Source: UBA974 sp002292405 (GTDB lineage: Bacteria > Bacteroidota > Bacteroidia > Flavobacteriales_D > Sanyastnellaceae). Taken from it: 64,000 bases of DNA. Below the pieces are notes generated by a model. It ran no database searches, was not told the origin of the DNA, and worked only from the letters and a program-made list of their open reading frames with translations. Of the stretch, positions 8,133-16,760 are shown one piece after another. The stretch is taken from positions 62,001 through 126,000 of the forward strand of contig CALTBR010000003.1 of assembly GCA_943842425.1 (NCBI GenBank). The letters run 5' to 3'. Positions within the stretch are counted from its first letter, which is position 1. The number at the start of each line of letters is the position of its first letter. The position numbers and the translations under genes are program-made.

Positions 8133-9656
8133 CTACTCAGAAACCACCTTGTAAGTTGGGTCTTTGTAGTGGTTTACTTCGATGATTGCGTGAGCGCGGT
8201 CGAGGAGTCTGCGACAATCCTTGGACAGGTGACGCAAATGAACTGTCTTTCCAGCTTCGTTATATAAAGCTGTGATTTTATTCAGAGATTCTATGGCGCT
8301 CATATCAGAGACACGACTCTCAGCAAAATCGATCACGACATGCTCGGGATCGTCAGCAACGTCGAACTTCTCAGCGAACATCGTTGTGGAACCGAAAAAG
8401 AGGGGCCCGTAAATTTCGTAATGCTTCCATCCTTGTGCATCTATGGATTTTCGGGCTCTGATTCTTTTGGCATTATCCCAAGCAAAAATCAAAGCAGAAA
8501 TAATTACACCAACTAGAACTGCTAAAGCTAGGTTATGAAGGAAAGCTGTTACTAGTGTGACAAGAACCATAACCAATACATCACTTGAGGGCATACGCCT
8601 AAATGTCTTGAAGGACGCCCACTCAAATGTTCCAATTGCAACCATGAGCATTAGTCCCGTGAGAGCTGCCATAGGAAGCTTTTCGATAACTCCAGATCCG
8701 AATAGGATAAAGACAAGTAGCATTACTGCTGCTACAATTCCAGAGATGCGCGTTCTTGCTCCAGAAGAGACGTTGATCAAAGATTGGCCTATCATAGCAC
8801 ATCCACCCATTCCACTGAACATTCCGCTAAGGATGTTCGCTGAACCTTGAGCCACACATTCGCGGTTACCACTGCCTCTCGTTCCGGTAAGTTCATCCAC
8901 GATATTTAGCGTTAAGAGGCTTTCAATGAGTCCAACGGAAGCTACAACTGCTGCGCAAGGCAGGATGATCTGTAATGTCTCAAGAGTGAGAGGGATATGA
9001 GCTAAGTGGAAGGGAGGGAAGCCTCCTTTTATCGAGGCGAGGTCGCCCACGGTTTTTGTATCTATTCCTAGACCGTAGGTCAATCCGAATACTACTAAGA
9101 TAGCTGTGAGTCCTCCCGGGACTGCTTTCGTTATTCTAGGCATAAGCCAAATTATCCCCATCGCCAATAGCACAAGCCCTCCGAAAACATACATCTCAGT
9201 CCCTTGAAGCCAACCCCCCGCGGCATCTTTAAATTGGGTAATTTGTGATCCACCGATTATTATAGCTAGTCCGTTTACAAATCCGAAGATTACGGGCTGT
9301 GGAACGAGGCGCATTAGTTTTCCAAGTTTTAGAAAACCGGCTGCCAATTGTAAAACTCCCGCCAGCATGACGGCAGCGAAGACATATTCCACTCCATAAA
9401 GAAAAGCGAGAGGAGCTATGATTACAGCTATTGCACCAGTAGCACCAGAAATCATACCAGGTCTTCCGCCCATAATCGAGGCTACAAGTCCTACCATAAA
9501 TGCTGCGTACAATCCATTTAATGGGCTAAGTCCTGCGATAAGTGCGAAGGCGATTGCTTCGGGTATAAGAGCGAGAGCAACAGTTAATCCACTGAGTACT
9601 TCAATTCTATAATTAATGGGGCCGTTGAAATCAAAAAAATTGAATACTCTTTGCAT
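8133..9656 (-). CDS. SulP family anion transporter with STAS domain
   Basis: A 507-residue inner-membrane transporter. The SulP core spans about residues 15-390 with roughly ten or more hydrophobic helices. It begins with the typical segment GLTVALALIPEAIAFALIAG and then GLYAAFMVGLVASIMGGRPG and SGATGAIAV. A cytoplasmic STAS domain follows (about 410-507; HVVIDFAESRVSDMSAIESL contains the usual conserved Asp and Ser). SulP proteins move sulfate, bicarbonate or other anions, often with Na+ or H+; the substrate cannot be assigned, and bicarbonate uptake is a reasonable alternative in marine bacteria. It starts 9 bases after the GAPDH stop on the same strand, so the two are probably one transcript from the promoter at 11159. 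Confidence 0.88.
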   Translation of the reverse strand: MQRVFNFFDFNGPINYRIEVLSGLTVALALIPEAIAFALIAGLSPLNGLYAAFMVGLVASIMGGRPGMISGATGAIAVIIAPLAFLYGVEYVFAAVMLAGVLQLAAGFLKLGKLMRLVPQPVIFGFVNGLAIIIGGSQITQFKDAAGGWLQGTEMYVFGGLVLLAMGIIWLMPRITKAVPGGLTAILVVFGLTYGLGIDTKTVGDLASIKGGFPPFHLAHIPLTLETLQIILPCAAVVASVGLIESLLTLNIVDELTGTRGSGNRECVAQGSANILSGMFSGMGGCAMIGQSLINVSSGARTRISGIVAAVMLLVFILFGSGVIEKLPMAALTGLMLMVAIGTFEWASFKTFRRMPSSDVLVMVLVTLVTAFLHNLALAVLVGVIISALIFAWDNAKRIRARKSIDAQGWKHYEIYGPLFFGSTTMFAEKFDVADDPEHVVIDFAESRVSDMSAIESLNKITALYNEAGKTVHLRHLSKDCRRLLDRAHAIIEVNHYKDPTYKVVSE

Positions 9657-9665
9657 AAATTATTA

Positions 9666-11129
9666 TTAGTAGTATACGCGACGTCGAACGTCTGCGATGT
9701 ACTTTGCTAAGCGTATTACCTGCTTCGTGTAACCAAATTCATTGTCATACCAAGAGTAAAGCACTACGCTCTTTCTGTCATTGCCTACAATGGTAGCTGG
9801 GCTATCAAAAACGGCACAACATTCATTGCCGATAATGTCATTGCTTACGAGCTCTTCGTTCATAGAGTAATGGATTTGGTTTACAAGACTGCCAGAAAGA
9901 GCAGCCGTCTTCATAAGTCCATTTATCTCCTCAAGAGTAGTAAGGCGACCGAGTTCTAGATTCATGATAGCGAGCGATCCATTCGGAGTTGGTACGCGAA
10001 CGGCGTTAGCTGTGAGCTTGTTTTCGAGGGAGGGAATAACTTTTGTTACGGCCTTTCCAGCACCGGTTTCCGTTATTACCATATTTACCGCGGCAGAACG
10101 ACCTCTGCGCTCCTTGCCGTGCATATTGTCGAGCAGATTTTGGTCGTTTGTGTACGAGTGCACTGTTTCGATGTGCCCTCTAACAACACCGTAGTTGTCC
10201 TCGATTACTTTGAGGATAGGTGAGATAGCGTTCGTGGTACAGCTGGCAGCAGAAAATATGTCTGTGGCTTTTATGCCGAGCTCAGCGTGGTTGATTCCGT
10301 AAACGATGTTTGGGACACCTTTTCCAGGTGCTGTAAGAAGAACCTTACTTATTCCGTTGGCTTGCAAATGTAAGCTTAGTGCTTCTTTATCTCGGTACAC
10401 CCCAGTATTGTCAATCAGGAGGGCGTCGTTAATTCCGAGACCTGAATAGTCGATTGATGTGGGGTCAGAAGAAGCGATAATTTGGATTCGCTGTCCGTTG
10501 ATAAGAAGGTGCTTTTGATCGTAATCGATGTCAATCGTCCCGGGGAATCGTCCGTGAACAGAGTCATTTTCAAGGAGGGCGGCACGTTTTTTCAGAGAAG
10601 CGTTGTCGATTTTTCTGAGGACGATTGCGCGCAGGCGGAGTTGTTGTCCTTTTCCTGCTTGCTTAATTAACTCCCTCGCGGCAAGTCTTCCTATTCTCCC
10701 AAAACCAAACAAGACTACATCACGTGGTTCTATATTGGAATTGTCTGAGATTGAGAAACCCTTAAGTTTGGTATTCAGAAACTCAGATTTAGAAGAAAAG
10801 CTAGAACCTTCAGTAATCCACTCACTGGCGAGTTTGCCGATATCAATCTTCGCTGGAGCGATGTCCATATTGTAAATCCCTGAAGCTAACTCAGCAGAAT
10901 CGACCACATTGATGGGGCTCTCTACCACTTTCGCAGCGTATTTGTGGAGGTTGAGAATTTCGCTGATGTTCTTGTCTACAAGATGGTTGCGGAAAAGAAC
11001 AAGTTCGATGTTTTTCTCGAAAAGAAGTTTTCCGATTGAATGCATTAATTCAACTGCAGCTTTTTCTTGATCTATGTATGCATTCAGTTCATTACTGTAT
11101 GACTCTCTAAGGCTTGATGACTTTGACAT
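9666..11129 (-). CDS. gap: Glyceraldehyde-3-phosphate dehydrogenase, long form
   Basis: A 487-residue GAPDH that oxidises glyceraldehyde 3-phosphate to 1,3-bisphosphoglycerate with NAD(P). The Rossmann motif GFGRIG is at residues 142-147 and the catalytic Cys297 is in SAASCTTNA; the C-terminal end has WYDNEFGYT. It carries about 140 extra N-terminal residues compared with the usual 335-residue enzyme. This long form is seen in Bacteroidota and some gamma-proteobacteria. The frame is open for 25 more codons upstream, but the ATG at 11129 is preferred because a -7 promoter box lies between the two candidate starts. Whether the enzyme is glycolytic or gluconeogenic is not visible. It is followed closely by the SulP gene. 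Confidence 0.9.
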   Translation of the reverse strand: MSKSSSLRESYSNELNAYIDQEKAAVELMHSIGKLLFEKNIELVLFRNHLVDKNISEILNLHKYAAKVVESPINVVDSAELASGIYNMDIAPAKIDIGKLASEWITEGSSFSSKSEFLNTKLKGFSISDNSNIEPRDVVLFGFGRIGRLAARELIKQAGKGQQLRLRAIVLRKIDNASLKKRAALLENDSVHGRFPGTIDIDYDQKHLLINGQRIQIIASSDPTSIDYSGLGINDALLIDNTGVYRDKEALSLHLQANGISKVLLTAPGKGVPNIVYGINHAELGIKATDIFSAASCTTNAISPILKVIEDNYGVVRGHIETVHSYTNDQNLLDNMHGKERRGRSAAVNMVITETGAGKAVTKVIPSLENKLTANAVRVPTPNGSLAIMNLELGRLTTLEEINGLMKTAALSGSLVNQIHYSMNEELVSNDIIGNECCAVFDSPATIVGNDRKSVVLYSWYDNEFGYTKQVIRLAKYIADVRRRVYY

Positions 11130-11158
11130 TATTTTGTAATAGGGTGTAAAAAGCACGG

Positions 11159-11166
11159 CAAAGATA
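11159..11166 (-). promoter_or_regulatory. -7 promoter box of the GAPDH-SulP operon
   Basis: TATCTTTG on the minus strand matches the Bacteroidota -7 consensus exactly and ends 29 bases before the chosen GAPDH start codon. No good -33 TTTG box is seen at the expected distance, so the assignment rests on one element. Confidence 0.45.
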
Positions 11167-11332
11167 CTCGGAACTACATTGCTTAGATGTCTGTAGACAA
11201 ACACTTATTTACATATTGTACAGTCTTGTTCACTTTCGTTGACTGAGAGAGAGATATTCATCCTTGATTAATATGTTGACCTCATGAGTTCAGAAGTACA
11301 GTCAGATAAATTGTATGACGTTGTAAGAGAGA

Positions 11333-11363
11333 TTTGACTTTCCTCAAGAAAAGACTATCTTCG
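11333..11363 (+). promoter_or_regulatory. Promoter of haem c/dicopper oxygenase gene 1, almost leaderless
   Basis: TTTG (11333-11336), a 19-base spacer, then TATCTTCG (11356-11363). The ATG follows after only 4 bases, so transcription would start at or next to the start codon. The same GAGATTTGACTTT segment precedes the paralogue downstream. Confidence 0.65.
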
Positions 11364-11367
11364 TTTT

Positions 11368-12837
11368 ATGGGTAAAATTAAAAAGATTGTTTCTCTTGCT
11401 TCATTCATTATTTATGTGACAATCTCTTACGCCCAAACCCCTACTTTTCACTTAGATGTTGCCCCTATTATTTACAACAACTGTTCGGAATGCCATAGAT
11501 TAGGAGAAGTGGGGCCAATGCCTCTTACGACATATGAAGAGGTGGCTGCCAATGGTTTTTATATCGAGTATGTTACACAATCTGGCTATATGCCTCCATG
11601 GACTCCGGACCACAACTACACAACATTAAATGGGGAGCGTTTCCTTACTGAGGATGAGAAGCAAACAATCGTGGACTGGGTAGGGGCTGATATGCCAGAA
11701 GGCGATCCATCAGACAATCCGGGGATGCCAGATTTTGATTTGGGAATGCAATTGGGTGCTCCCGACCTTGTTCTAACCATGTCAGAACCCTACCTACACG
11801 CTGGAGACGGTCTTGAGCAATACCAAGTTTTTATCATACCCACAGGTATCACAGAAACTGTGGAAATATTGGCAGTAGAAATTGTCCCGTCAAATAATGC
11901 GATTGCCCATCACGGGCTCATTGGGTACACCGCTAATCCTTCTTCAATAAATACTGCCGCTGCGCTTGACAATGCCGATCCTGCTGCCGGTTACGAGAGT
12001 TTCGGTGACTACGGTGTTCCTGTAGAGGATCGATTATTCGGCGGTTGGGTTCCCGGCTCGCTACCTCTGATGTTTCCACCCTCTATCGGTAAAATTATGG
12101 AGCCTGGCTCTGAATTGCTTCTTCAGATGCATTACGGACCAGCCTATCAAGATGAGTTAGACCAAACAACGATTAATATCTACTTTGCCGATGCACCCAT
12201 CGAGCGGGAAATTGAAACATACACGATGACTCCATCGAATCTTTCTGTTCCATTTTTTATTCCTGCTAACGAAGTGGTTTCATTTCACGGTACGGTATAT
12301 GTTGAAGACGACATAAGCATAATATCAACGATTCCTCACTCACATCTGGTGGGTAAGTCATGGCTCGTTTACGCCACTTCTCCAGATAACCAAGACACCA
12401 TACCTATGATTTCAATACCTAATTGGGATTTTCATTGGCAAGGCATCTTCACATACCCTAGTTTACTTCATATCCCTGGTGGATATACCGTTCACGCAAT
12501 CGCCGAGTATGACAATACATCCTCAAACACATTCAACCCAAACAATCCGCCTCAGCCTATGTGGTTCGGTGATTTCACCACAGATGAGATGTACGTCTTG
12601 TTTTTTCAATTCGTCGATTATCTTCCAGGTGATGAGAACATATCAATCATTTCTGACCCCATTGTTGGTTGTATAGGAGATGTCGCTCCTAATGGAAGCA
12701 TTGATATTAGCGATATTTTACTAATTCTCAGTCAATACGGATGCCTTTCAGAGTGTGAAGTAGATGTTGATGGCGATGGCGCTGTGAGTATTTCAGACAT
12801 ATTGGCGGTCCTTGCTGTGTTCGGTGAAACATGTTAA
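11368..12837 (+). CDS. Haem c-PHM-like dicopper monooxygenase fusion with dockerin-like tail
   Basis: A 489-residue exported protein (signal peptide 1-22). Residues about 28-110 are a small cytochrome c domain: CSECH (Cys39, Cys42, His43) with likely axial Met75 in GYMPPW. Residues about 130-425 match the type II copper, ascorbate-dependent monooxygenase fold (peptidylglycine/dopamine hydroxylase family). All six expected copper ligands can be placed: His181, His182 (AHHGL), His255 (LLQMHYG), His324 and His326 (PHSHLVGK), Met408 (TDEMYV). Residues 435-489 form a paired Ca-binding, dockerin-like module (NGSIDISDILLILSQYG, then DVDGDGAVSISDILAVL) bounded by Cys. The haem domain could feed electrons to the copper centre; that is inference. 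Its tandem paralogue has a different C-terminus. Substrate unknown. Confidence 0.8.
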   Translation: MGKIKKIVSLASFIIYVTISYAQTPTFHLDVAPIIYNNCSECHRLGEVGPMPLTTYEEVAANGFYIEYVTQSGYMPPWTPDHNYTTLNGERFLTEDEKQTIVDWVGADMPEGDPSDNPGMPDFDLGMQLGAPDLVLTMSEPYLHAGDGLEQYQVFIIPTGITETVEILAVEIVPSNNAIAHHGLIGYTANPSSINTAAALDNADPAAGYESFGDYGVPVEDRLFGGWVPGSLPLMFPPSIGKIMEPGSELLLQMHYGPAYQDELDQTTINIYFADAPIEREIETYTMTPSNLSVPFFIPANEVVSFHGTVYVEDDISIISTIPHSHLVGKSWLVYATSPDNQDTIPMISIPNWDFHWQGIFTYPSLLHIPGGYTVHAIAEYDNTSSNTFNPNNPPQPMWFGDFTTDEMYVLFFQFVDYLPGDENISIISDPIVGCIGDVAPNGSIDISDILLILSQYGCLSECEVDVDGDGAVSISDILAVLAVFGETC

Positions 12838-12890
12838 AACACATGACTTCGTTTTTTTTGGTAGTGCATCTTTAGGCGTTCTTAGTGAGA

Positions 12891-12922
12891 TTTGACTTTG
12901 CCAAATAATAAAACTATCTTCG
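12891..12922 (+). promoter_or_regulatory. Promoter of haem c/dicopper oxygenase gene 2, almost leaderless
   Basis: TTTG (12891-12894), a 20-base spacer and TATCTTCG (12915-12922), with the ATG 4 bases downstream. The arrangement copies the promoter at 11333, so the tandem duplication included the promoter. Confidence 0.6.
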
Positions 12923-12926
12923 TCAA

Positions 12927-14519
12927 ATGCTGAAAATGAAAAATGTCTTACTTTTCGCCGCTTTTATTATTTACGCGACGACCTCTTATGCCCAATCTCC
13001 GACTTTTCACTTAGATGTTGCACCTATCATCTACAACAATTGTACGGAATGTCACAGAGTAGGGGAGCTAGGACCTATGCCACTTACAACTTATGATGAG
13101 GTGGCTGCCAATGGCTATTATATCGAGTATGTCACACAATCTGGTTACATGCCACCTTGGACTCCGGATCACAACTACACAACATTAAATGGAGAGCGTT
13201 TCCTTACCGAGGAGGAGAAGCAAACAATAGTGGACTGGGTTGCTGCTGATATGCCAGAAGGCGATTCCTCAGATAATCCAGGTTTGCCAGATTTCAATTC
13301 TGTATCCCAATTGGGCGAACCTGACCTTATCCTCACCATGACTGAACCCTATCTGCACGGCGGTGACGGAATTGAGCAATACCAAGTTTTTAGAATTCCT
13401 ACAGGTATCAATGAAACTGTGGAAGTTTCTGCAGTAGAAATCAGCCCTTCAAATAACGCAATCGCGCATCACGGGCTAATCGGTTATACATCTAACCCTG
13501 CGTCAATAAATGCTGCTGCTGTACTTGACAATGCAGACCCTGCAGCCGGTTACGAGAGTTTCGGTGACTACAGTGTACCCGTTGAGGATCAGCTATTCGG
13601 CGGTTGGGTTCCTGGCTCTCCACCGCTGATGTTTCCGCCCACCATCGGTAAGATTATGGAGCCAGGCTCTGAACTTCTTCTTCAGATGCATTATGGCCCA
13701 GCTTATCAAGATGAGTTAGACCAAACTTCGATAAATATCTATTTCGCCGATGTACCCCTAGAGCGAGAAATAGAAACACAACTTCTAACTCCTACGGATC
13801 TGCTCGTGCCATTTTATATTCCGGCCAACGAAGTCGTTTCGTTTCACGGTACTCGCTATGTGCCAAGTGACGTAAGTGTTATTTCCACCATTCCTCATTC
13901 CCATTTGTTAGGGAAATCATGGCTTGTATATGCCACCTCTCCCGACAACCAAGACACCATTCCCATGATCTCTATCCCCAACTGGGATTTTCATTGGCAA
14001 GGCATCTTCACATACCCTAGTTTACTTCATATCCCTGGTGGATATACCGTTCACGCGATTGCGGAGTACGACAATACATCCTCAAACACGTTCAATCCCA
14101 ACAATCCACCTCAGGATATGTGGTTTGGGGATCTTACCACAGATGAGATGTATGTCATGTTTTTCCAGTTTGTGGATTATCTTCCAGGTGACGAGTCCAT
14201 ATCAATAAATTCACTTACAGAAAACGATATTGTTATGGGAGATGAGAAGCTGCTTCCGGCTCACCCTAACCCTGCTCGCTCCTCTGACGAAATAACGATT
14301 GGATTCACTCTGGCTAGCTCGGCAGCGGATGTCACACTCGAGCTATTCGATATTAATGGTCGTTCTGTTGCACTTTGGCTCGACGATGTACCATACGCAC
14401 CGGGCCGCCACTTAGTGCGCCGCTTTGTCCCAGCTGGATTGCCTGCCGGATCATATATTTACAGGCTCACCACTTCTAATGGAGCTGCTGTAAGTAAGGT
14501 GTTGGAATTGGTTAGATAA
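12927..14519 (+). CDS. Haem c-PHM-like dicopper monooxygenase fusion with T9SS tail
   Basis: A 530-residue paralogue of the preceding gene, with very high identity through the first 425 residues: the signal peptide ends in SYAQ, the haem motif CTECH is at Cys39-His43, and MPPW, AHHGL, LLQMHYG, PHSHLLGK and TDEMYV occur at equivalent positions. All copper and haem ligands are kept. From about residue 440 it differs: in place of the dockerin-like module it ends in a T9SS type A sorting domain (LPAHPNPARSSDEITIG, then LFDINGR and PAGSYIYRL). It is therefore expected on the cell surface or secreted through T9SS. Some DNA blocks are identical between the copies (for example around 12440 and 13990), suggesting recent duplication or gene conversion. 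Confidence 0.8.
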   Translation: MLKMKNVLLFAAFIIYATTSYAQSPTFHLDVAPIIYNNCTECHRVGELGPMPLTTYDEVAANGYYIEYVTQSGYMPPWTPDHNYTTLNGERFLTEEEKQTIVDWVAADMPEGDSSDNPGLPDFNSVSQLGEPDLILTMTEPYLHGGDGIEQYQVFRIPTGINETVEVSAVEISPSNNAIAHHGLIGYTSNPASINAAAVLDNADPAAGYESFGDYSVPVEDQLFGGWVPGSPPLMFPPTIGKIMEPGSELLLQMHYGPAYQDELDQTSINIYFADVPLEREIETQLLTPTDLLVPFYIPANEVVSFHGTRYVPSDVSVISTIPHSHLLGKSWLVYATSPDNQDTIPMISIPNWDFHWQGIFTYPSLLHIPGGYTVHAIAEYDNTSSNTFNPNNPPQDMWFGDLTTDEMYVMFFQFVDYLPGDESISINSLTENDIVMGDEKLLPAHPNPARSSDEITIGFTLASSAADVTLELFDINGRSVALWLDDVPYAPGRHLVRRFVPAGLPAGSYIYRLTTSNGAAVSKVLELVR

Positions 14520-14525
14520 CGTCCT

Positions 14526-15332
14526 TCAAATATCACCAGCAAATCTTGCCGCAAAAAACCGAAGGTGCTCGACGACAGATACGCGCCAGTAATCCCAGTT
14601 ATGTGTTCCTTCCCGTTCGATATACGAATGACTAATGCCACGCTCAGTCATCACTTTATCGAGATCTCGGTTCACATCTAAGAAGAAATCGGAAAGGCCA
14701 CAATCAAAAATAAAACTCGACCGAGTAGAAACAATTTCTGCGATCTCAACAACGCTATGCTCAGCCCAACGTTCAGGAAAATCTTCTATTCTCCCCAACA
14801 ACTTGGGTATCCCCCAATTTTCAGGAAAAGGCCTTAAATCCACACCACCGCTCATACTCCCAGCACTTTTAAAGAGCTTTGGGTGACGAAGAGCTAGGTA
14901 TAAAGCCCCATGCCCACCCATGCTAAGGCCTGTGATTGCTCGAAAGTCTGAAGTGGCAATGGTTTGGTAAAGAGAATCGACAGACGGTATGAGTTCGCTA
15001 ACGATAAAGGTTTCGTATTGGCTTTCAGGCAATACTGGACTATCGAGATACCAACCCTGTTTTCCTCCGTCAGGACAAACGATAATAACTCCTAGTTCCT
15101 CTGCTAAATCTTCAATAAAAGGTGCTCGGCGCATCCAGTTACTAAAGTCACCACCGGCTCCATGCAGAAGATAAATAACTGGGATGGGTTCATCATGAGG
15201 AGAGTTAGGTAGAATAATCAAGTTGGGCACTAAACGATTCATGGCATCGCTTTTTACTTTAAGTGTGTCAACCTTTGCATGTACCTGAAAGTTTAGACAA
15301 AGAAAATAGACGAAAAGGATTCTGTAAAGCAT
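14526..15332 (-). CDS. Secreted esterase D-like alpha/beta hydrolase
   Basis: A 268-residue protein with a signal peptide (1-19). The alpha/beta-hydrolase features are the oxyanion segment YLLHGAGGDFSNW, the nucleophile Ser137 in GLSMGG, an acid candidate in CGLSDFFLD and the catalytic His in REGTHNWDYW near residue 244. The family (esterase D, feruloyl and acetylxylan esterases, mycolyltransferases) removes acyl groups from sugars or other alcohols. It is divergent from an O-acyltransferase pair, which points to deacetylation of the same or a similar glycan; that is inference. Its ATG lies 6 bases from a perfect palindrome shared with the acyltransferase gene. Its 3' end faces the oxygenase gene with only 6 bases between stops. 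Confidence 0.82.
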   Translation of the reverse strand: MLYRILFVYFLCLNFQVHAKVDTLKVKSDAMNRLVPNLIILPNSPHDEPIPVIYLLHGAGGDFSNWMRRAPFIEDLAEELGVIIVCPDGGKQGWYLDSPVLPESQYETFIVSELIPSVDSLYQTIATSDFRAITGLSMGGHGALYLALRHPKLFKSAGSMSGGVDLRPFPENWGIPKLLGRIEDFPERWAEHSVVEIAEIVSTRSSFIFDCGLSDFFLDVNRDLDKVMTERGISHSYIEREGTHNWDYWRVSVVEHLRFFAARFAGDI

Positions 15333-15338
15333 GTTACA

Positions 15339-15359
15339 ATATTACAATGTTTGTAATAT
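15339..15359. promoter_or_regulatory. Perfect palindrome centred between divergent start codons (operator candidate)
   Basis: Arms ATATTACAA and TTGTAATAT are exact reverse complements around the spacer TGT. The element sits in a 33-base divergent gap, exactly 6 bases from the esterase ATG (15332, minus) and 6 bases from the MBOAT ATG (15366, plus). A further direct copy of the half-site TTACAAT starts at 15334. A dimeric repressor bound here would block both genes. No regulator gene is adjacent. Confidence 0.6.
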
Positions 15360-15365
15360 CGCGCT

Positions 15366-16760
15366 ATGGTATTTTCGAGCATAACATTCTTGCTTTATTT
15401 CTTGCCGCCATTTTTATTGGCGTACAGGTTAGGGGGTGCGAAATTCCAGAATACCATATTGCTATTTGCATCTGTGGTTTTTTATGGTTGGGGGGCAATG
15501 TCATTTTTACCGATTCTACTTGCTAGTAGTGTGGTGAACTTTTATTTAGTCCGGAAACTTCACTTAATGGGAGGAGTAGGAAGGGGCCGTGCTGTGGGTG
15601 TAGCCGTGATCTTAAATGTGGGAATATTGTTGTATTTTAAGTACGCAAATTTTTTCGTTGAAAATTTCGCTCCCCAGGGTTTTGCTTGGAAAGATGTAGC
15701 ACTACCGATTGGAATTTCTTTCTTTTCATTTCAATCTCTCAGCTACGCTTTAGATGTTCATAGAAAAACGGTCAGACCTCTCGATAAATTAAGTGAATAC
15801 CTAGTCTATATCTTAAGCTTTCCACAAATGATAGCTGGACCTATTGTTCGGTTTACGGAAGTAGAAAAGGAGCTTAGGAATAGAACTGTAGAGAATTCAG
15901 ATTGGTTATTTGGCTTTTATAGATTCACTTTAGGACTTTCTAAGAAAGTGTTGATTGCAAATTCGTTAGCTGCGATATTTCCGATAGATGTAGCTGTGAT
16001 TTCTGGAGGGTTCGAAGGCTGGAGTGCACCTCATGCTTTGATCGCAATTCTAGCCTATACATTCCAAATATATTTTGATTTTTCTGGATATTCTGATATG
16101 GCCATTGGACTCGGAAAGATGCTAGGATTTAATTTTCCCGAGAACTTTAAGCAGCCTTATAGAGCAAAGAGTATTACGGATTTTTGGCGCAGGTGGCATA
16201 TTACTTTAAGCTCTTGGATGAGAGATTATTTGTATATCCCATTAGGTGGAAACAGAGTGAAGACCAATACGAGACTCTACACAAATCTTGTGGTGGTTTT
16301 TGCCATAAGTGGACTGTGGCATGGGGCGTCTTGGAACTTTCTTATTTGGGGTTTGTATCACGGAATGTTTCTAATTTTAGATAGGATATTCTTACGTAAA
16401 TTATTCAATAAATTTCCAATATGGATCTCTAGATTTGTTACTTTTTCCTTCGTAGTAGTGGGGTGGGTTTTCTTTGCGATAGAAGACTTTTCTATGGCCT
16501 TAGATTTCTTAGGACGAATGACTCACGTAACACTATTTTCTTTGTCTGTTTGGTCTTTAGAATTAGGACTTTTATCTGTTAAAAGTATATTTATTTTAAG
16601 TGCTTCGTTACTATTCACCTCAACAGCCCTCTACGATAGGTTCAAGTTCCCTGATTCTCACCCATTGACTATGGCTGTTGTGGGTGTCTTGCTTTGGCTT
16701 GTTAGTGTGAGTTATTTAGCAGGATCTGACTTTAACCCATTTATCTATTTCAGGTTCTAA
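15366..16760 (+). CDS. MBOAT family membrane O-acyltransferase (AlgI-like)
   Basis: A 464-residue integral membrane protein with about ten hydrophobic helices. It begins with the usual MBOAT start (FSSITFLLYFLPPFLLAY). Family landmarks are LPIGISFFSFQSLSYALDV, FPQMIAGPIVRF, the DFSGYSDMAIGLGKMLGF segment, SITDFWRRWHITLSSWMRDY and the catalytic-type His319 in GLWHGASWN, followed by WGLYHG. AlgI-type proteins pass acetyl groups across the membrane to a periplasmic partner that acetylates a polysaccharide. The next gene, overlapping by 1 base (TAATG), encodes such a partner. The substrate glycan is unknown. Expression is probably controlled through the palindrome at 15339. Confidence 0.92.
   Translation: MVFSSITFLLYFLPPFLLAYRLGGAKFQNTILLFASVVFYGWGAMSFLPILLASSVVNFYLVRKLHLMGGVGRGRAVGVAVILNVGILLYFKYANFFVENFAPQGFAWKDVALPIGISFFSFQSLSYALDVHRKTVRPLDKLSEYLVYILSFPQMIAGPIVRFTEVEKELRNRTVENSDWLFGFYRFTLGLSKKVLIANSLAAIFPIDVAVISGGFEGWSAPHALIAILAYTFQIYFDFSGYSDMAIGLGKMLGFNFPENFKQPYRAKSITDFWRRWHITLSSWMRDYLYIPLGGNRVKTNTRLYTNLVVVFAISGLWHGASWNFLIWGLYHGMFLILDRIFLRKLFNKFPIWISRFVTFSFVVVGWVFFAIEDFSMALDFLGRMTHVTLFSLSVWSLELGLLSVKSIFILSASLLFTSTALYDRFKFPDSHPLTMAVVGVLLWLVSVSYLAGSDFNPFIYFRF

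Noticed and set aside
8557..8850. Plus-strand open frames inside the SulP and GAPDH genes
   Set aside because: They are antisense shadows of well-supported minus-strand genes and have no family features.
11130..11204. Upstream start for GAPDH at 11204
   Set aside because: The extra 25 residues are hydrophobic and unlike the family, and a -7 promoter box lies inside that segment.
12670..12834. Cellulosome dockerin
   Set aside because: The Ca-binding repeats resemble dockerins, but no cohesin or scaffoldin is present and the organism type does not form cellulosomes. The term dockerin-like is used only for shape.
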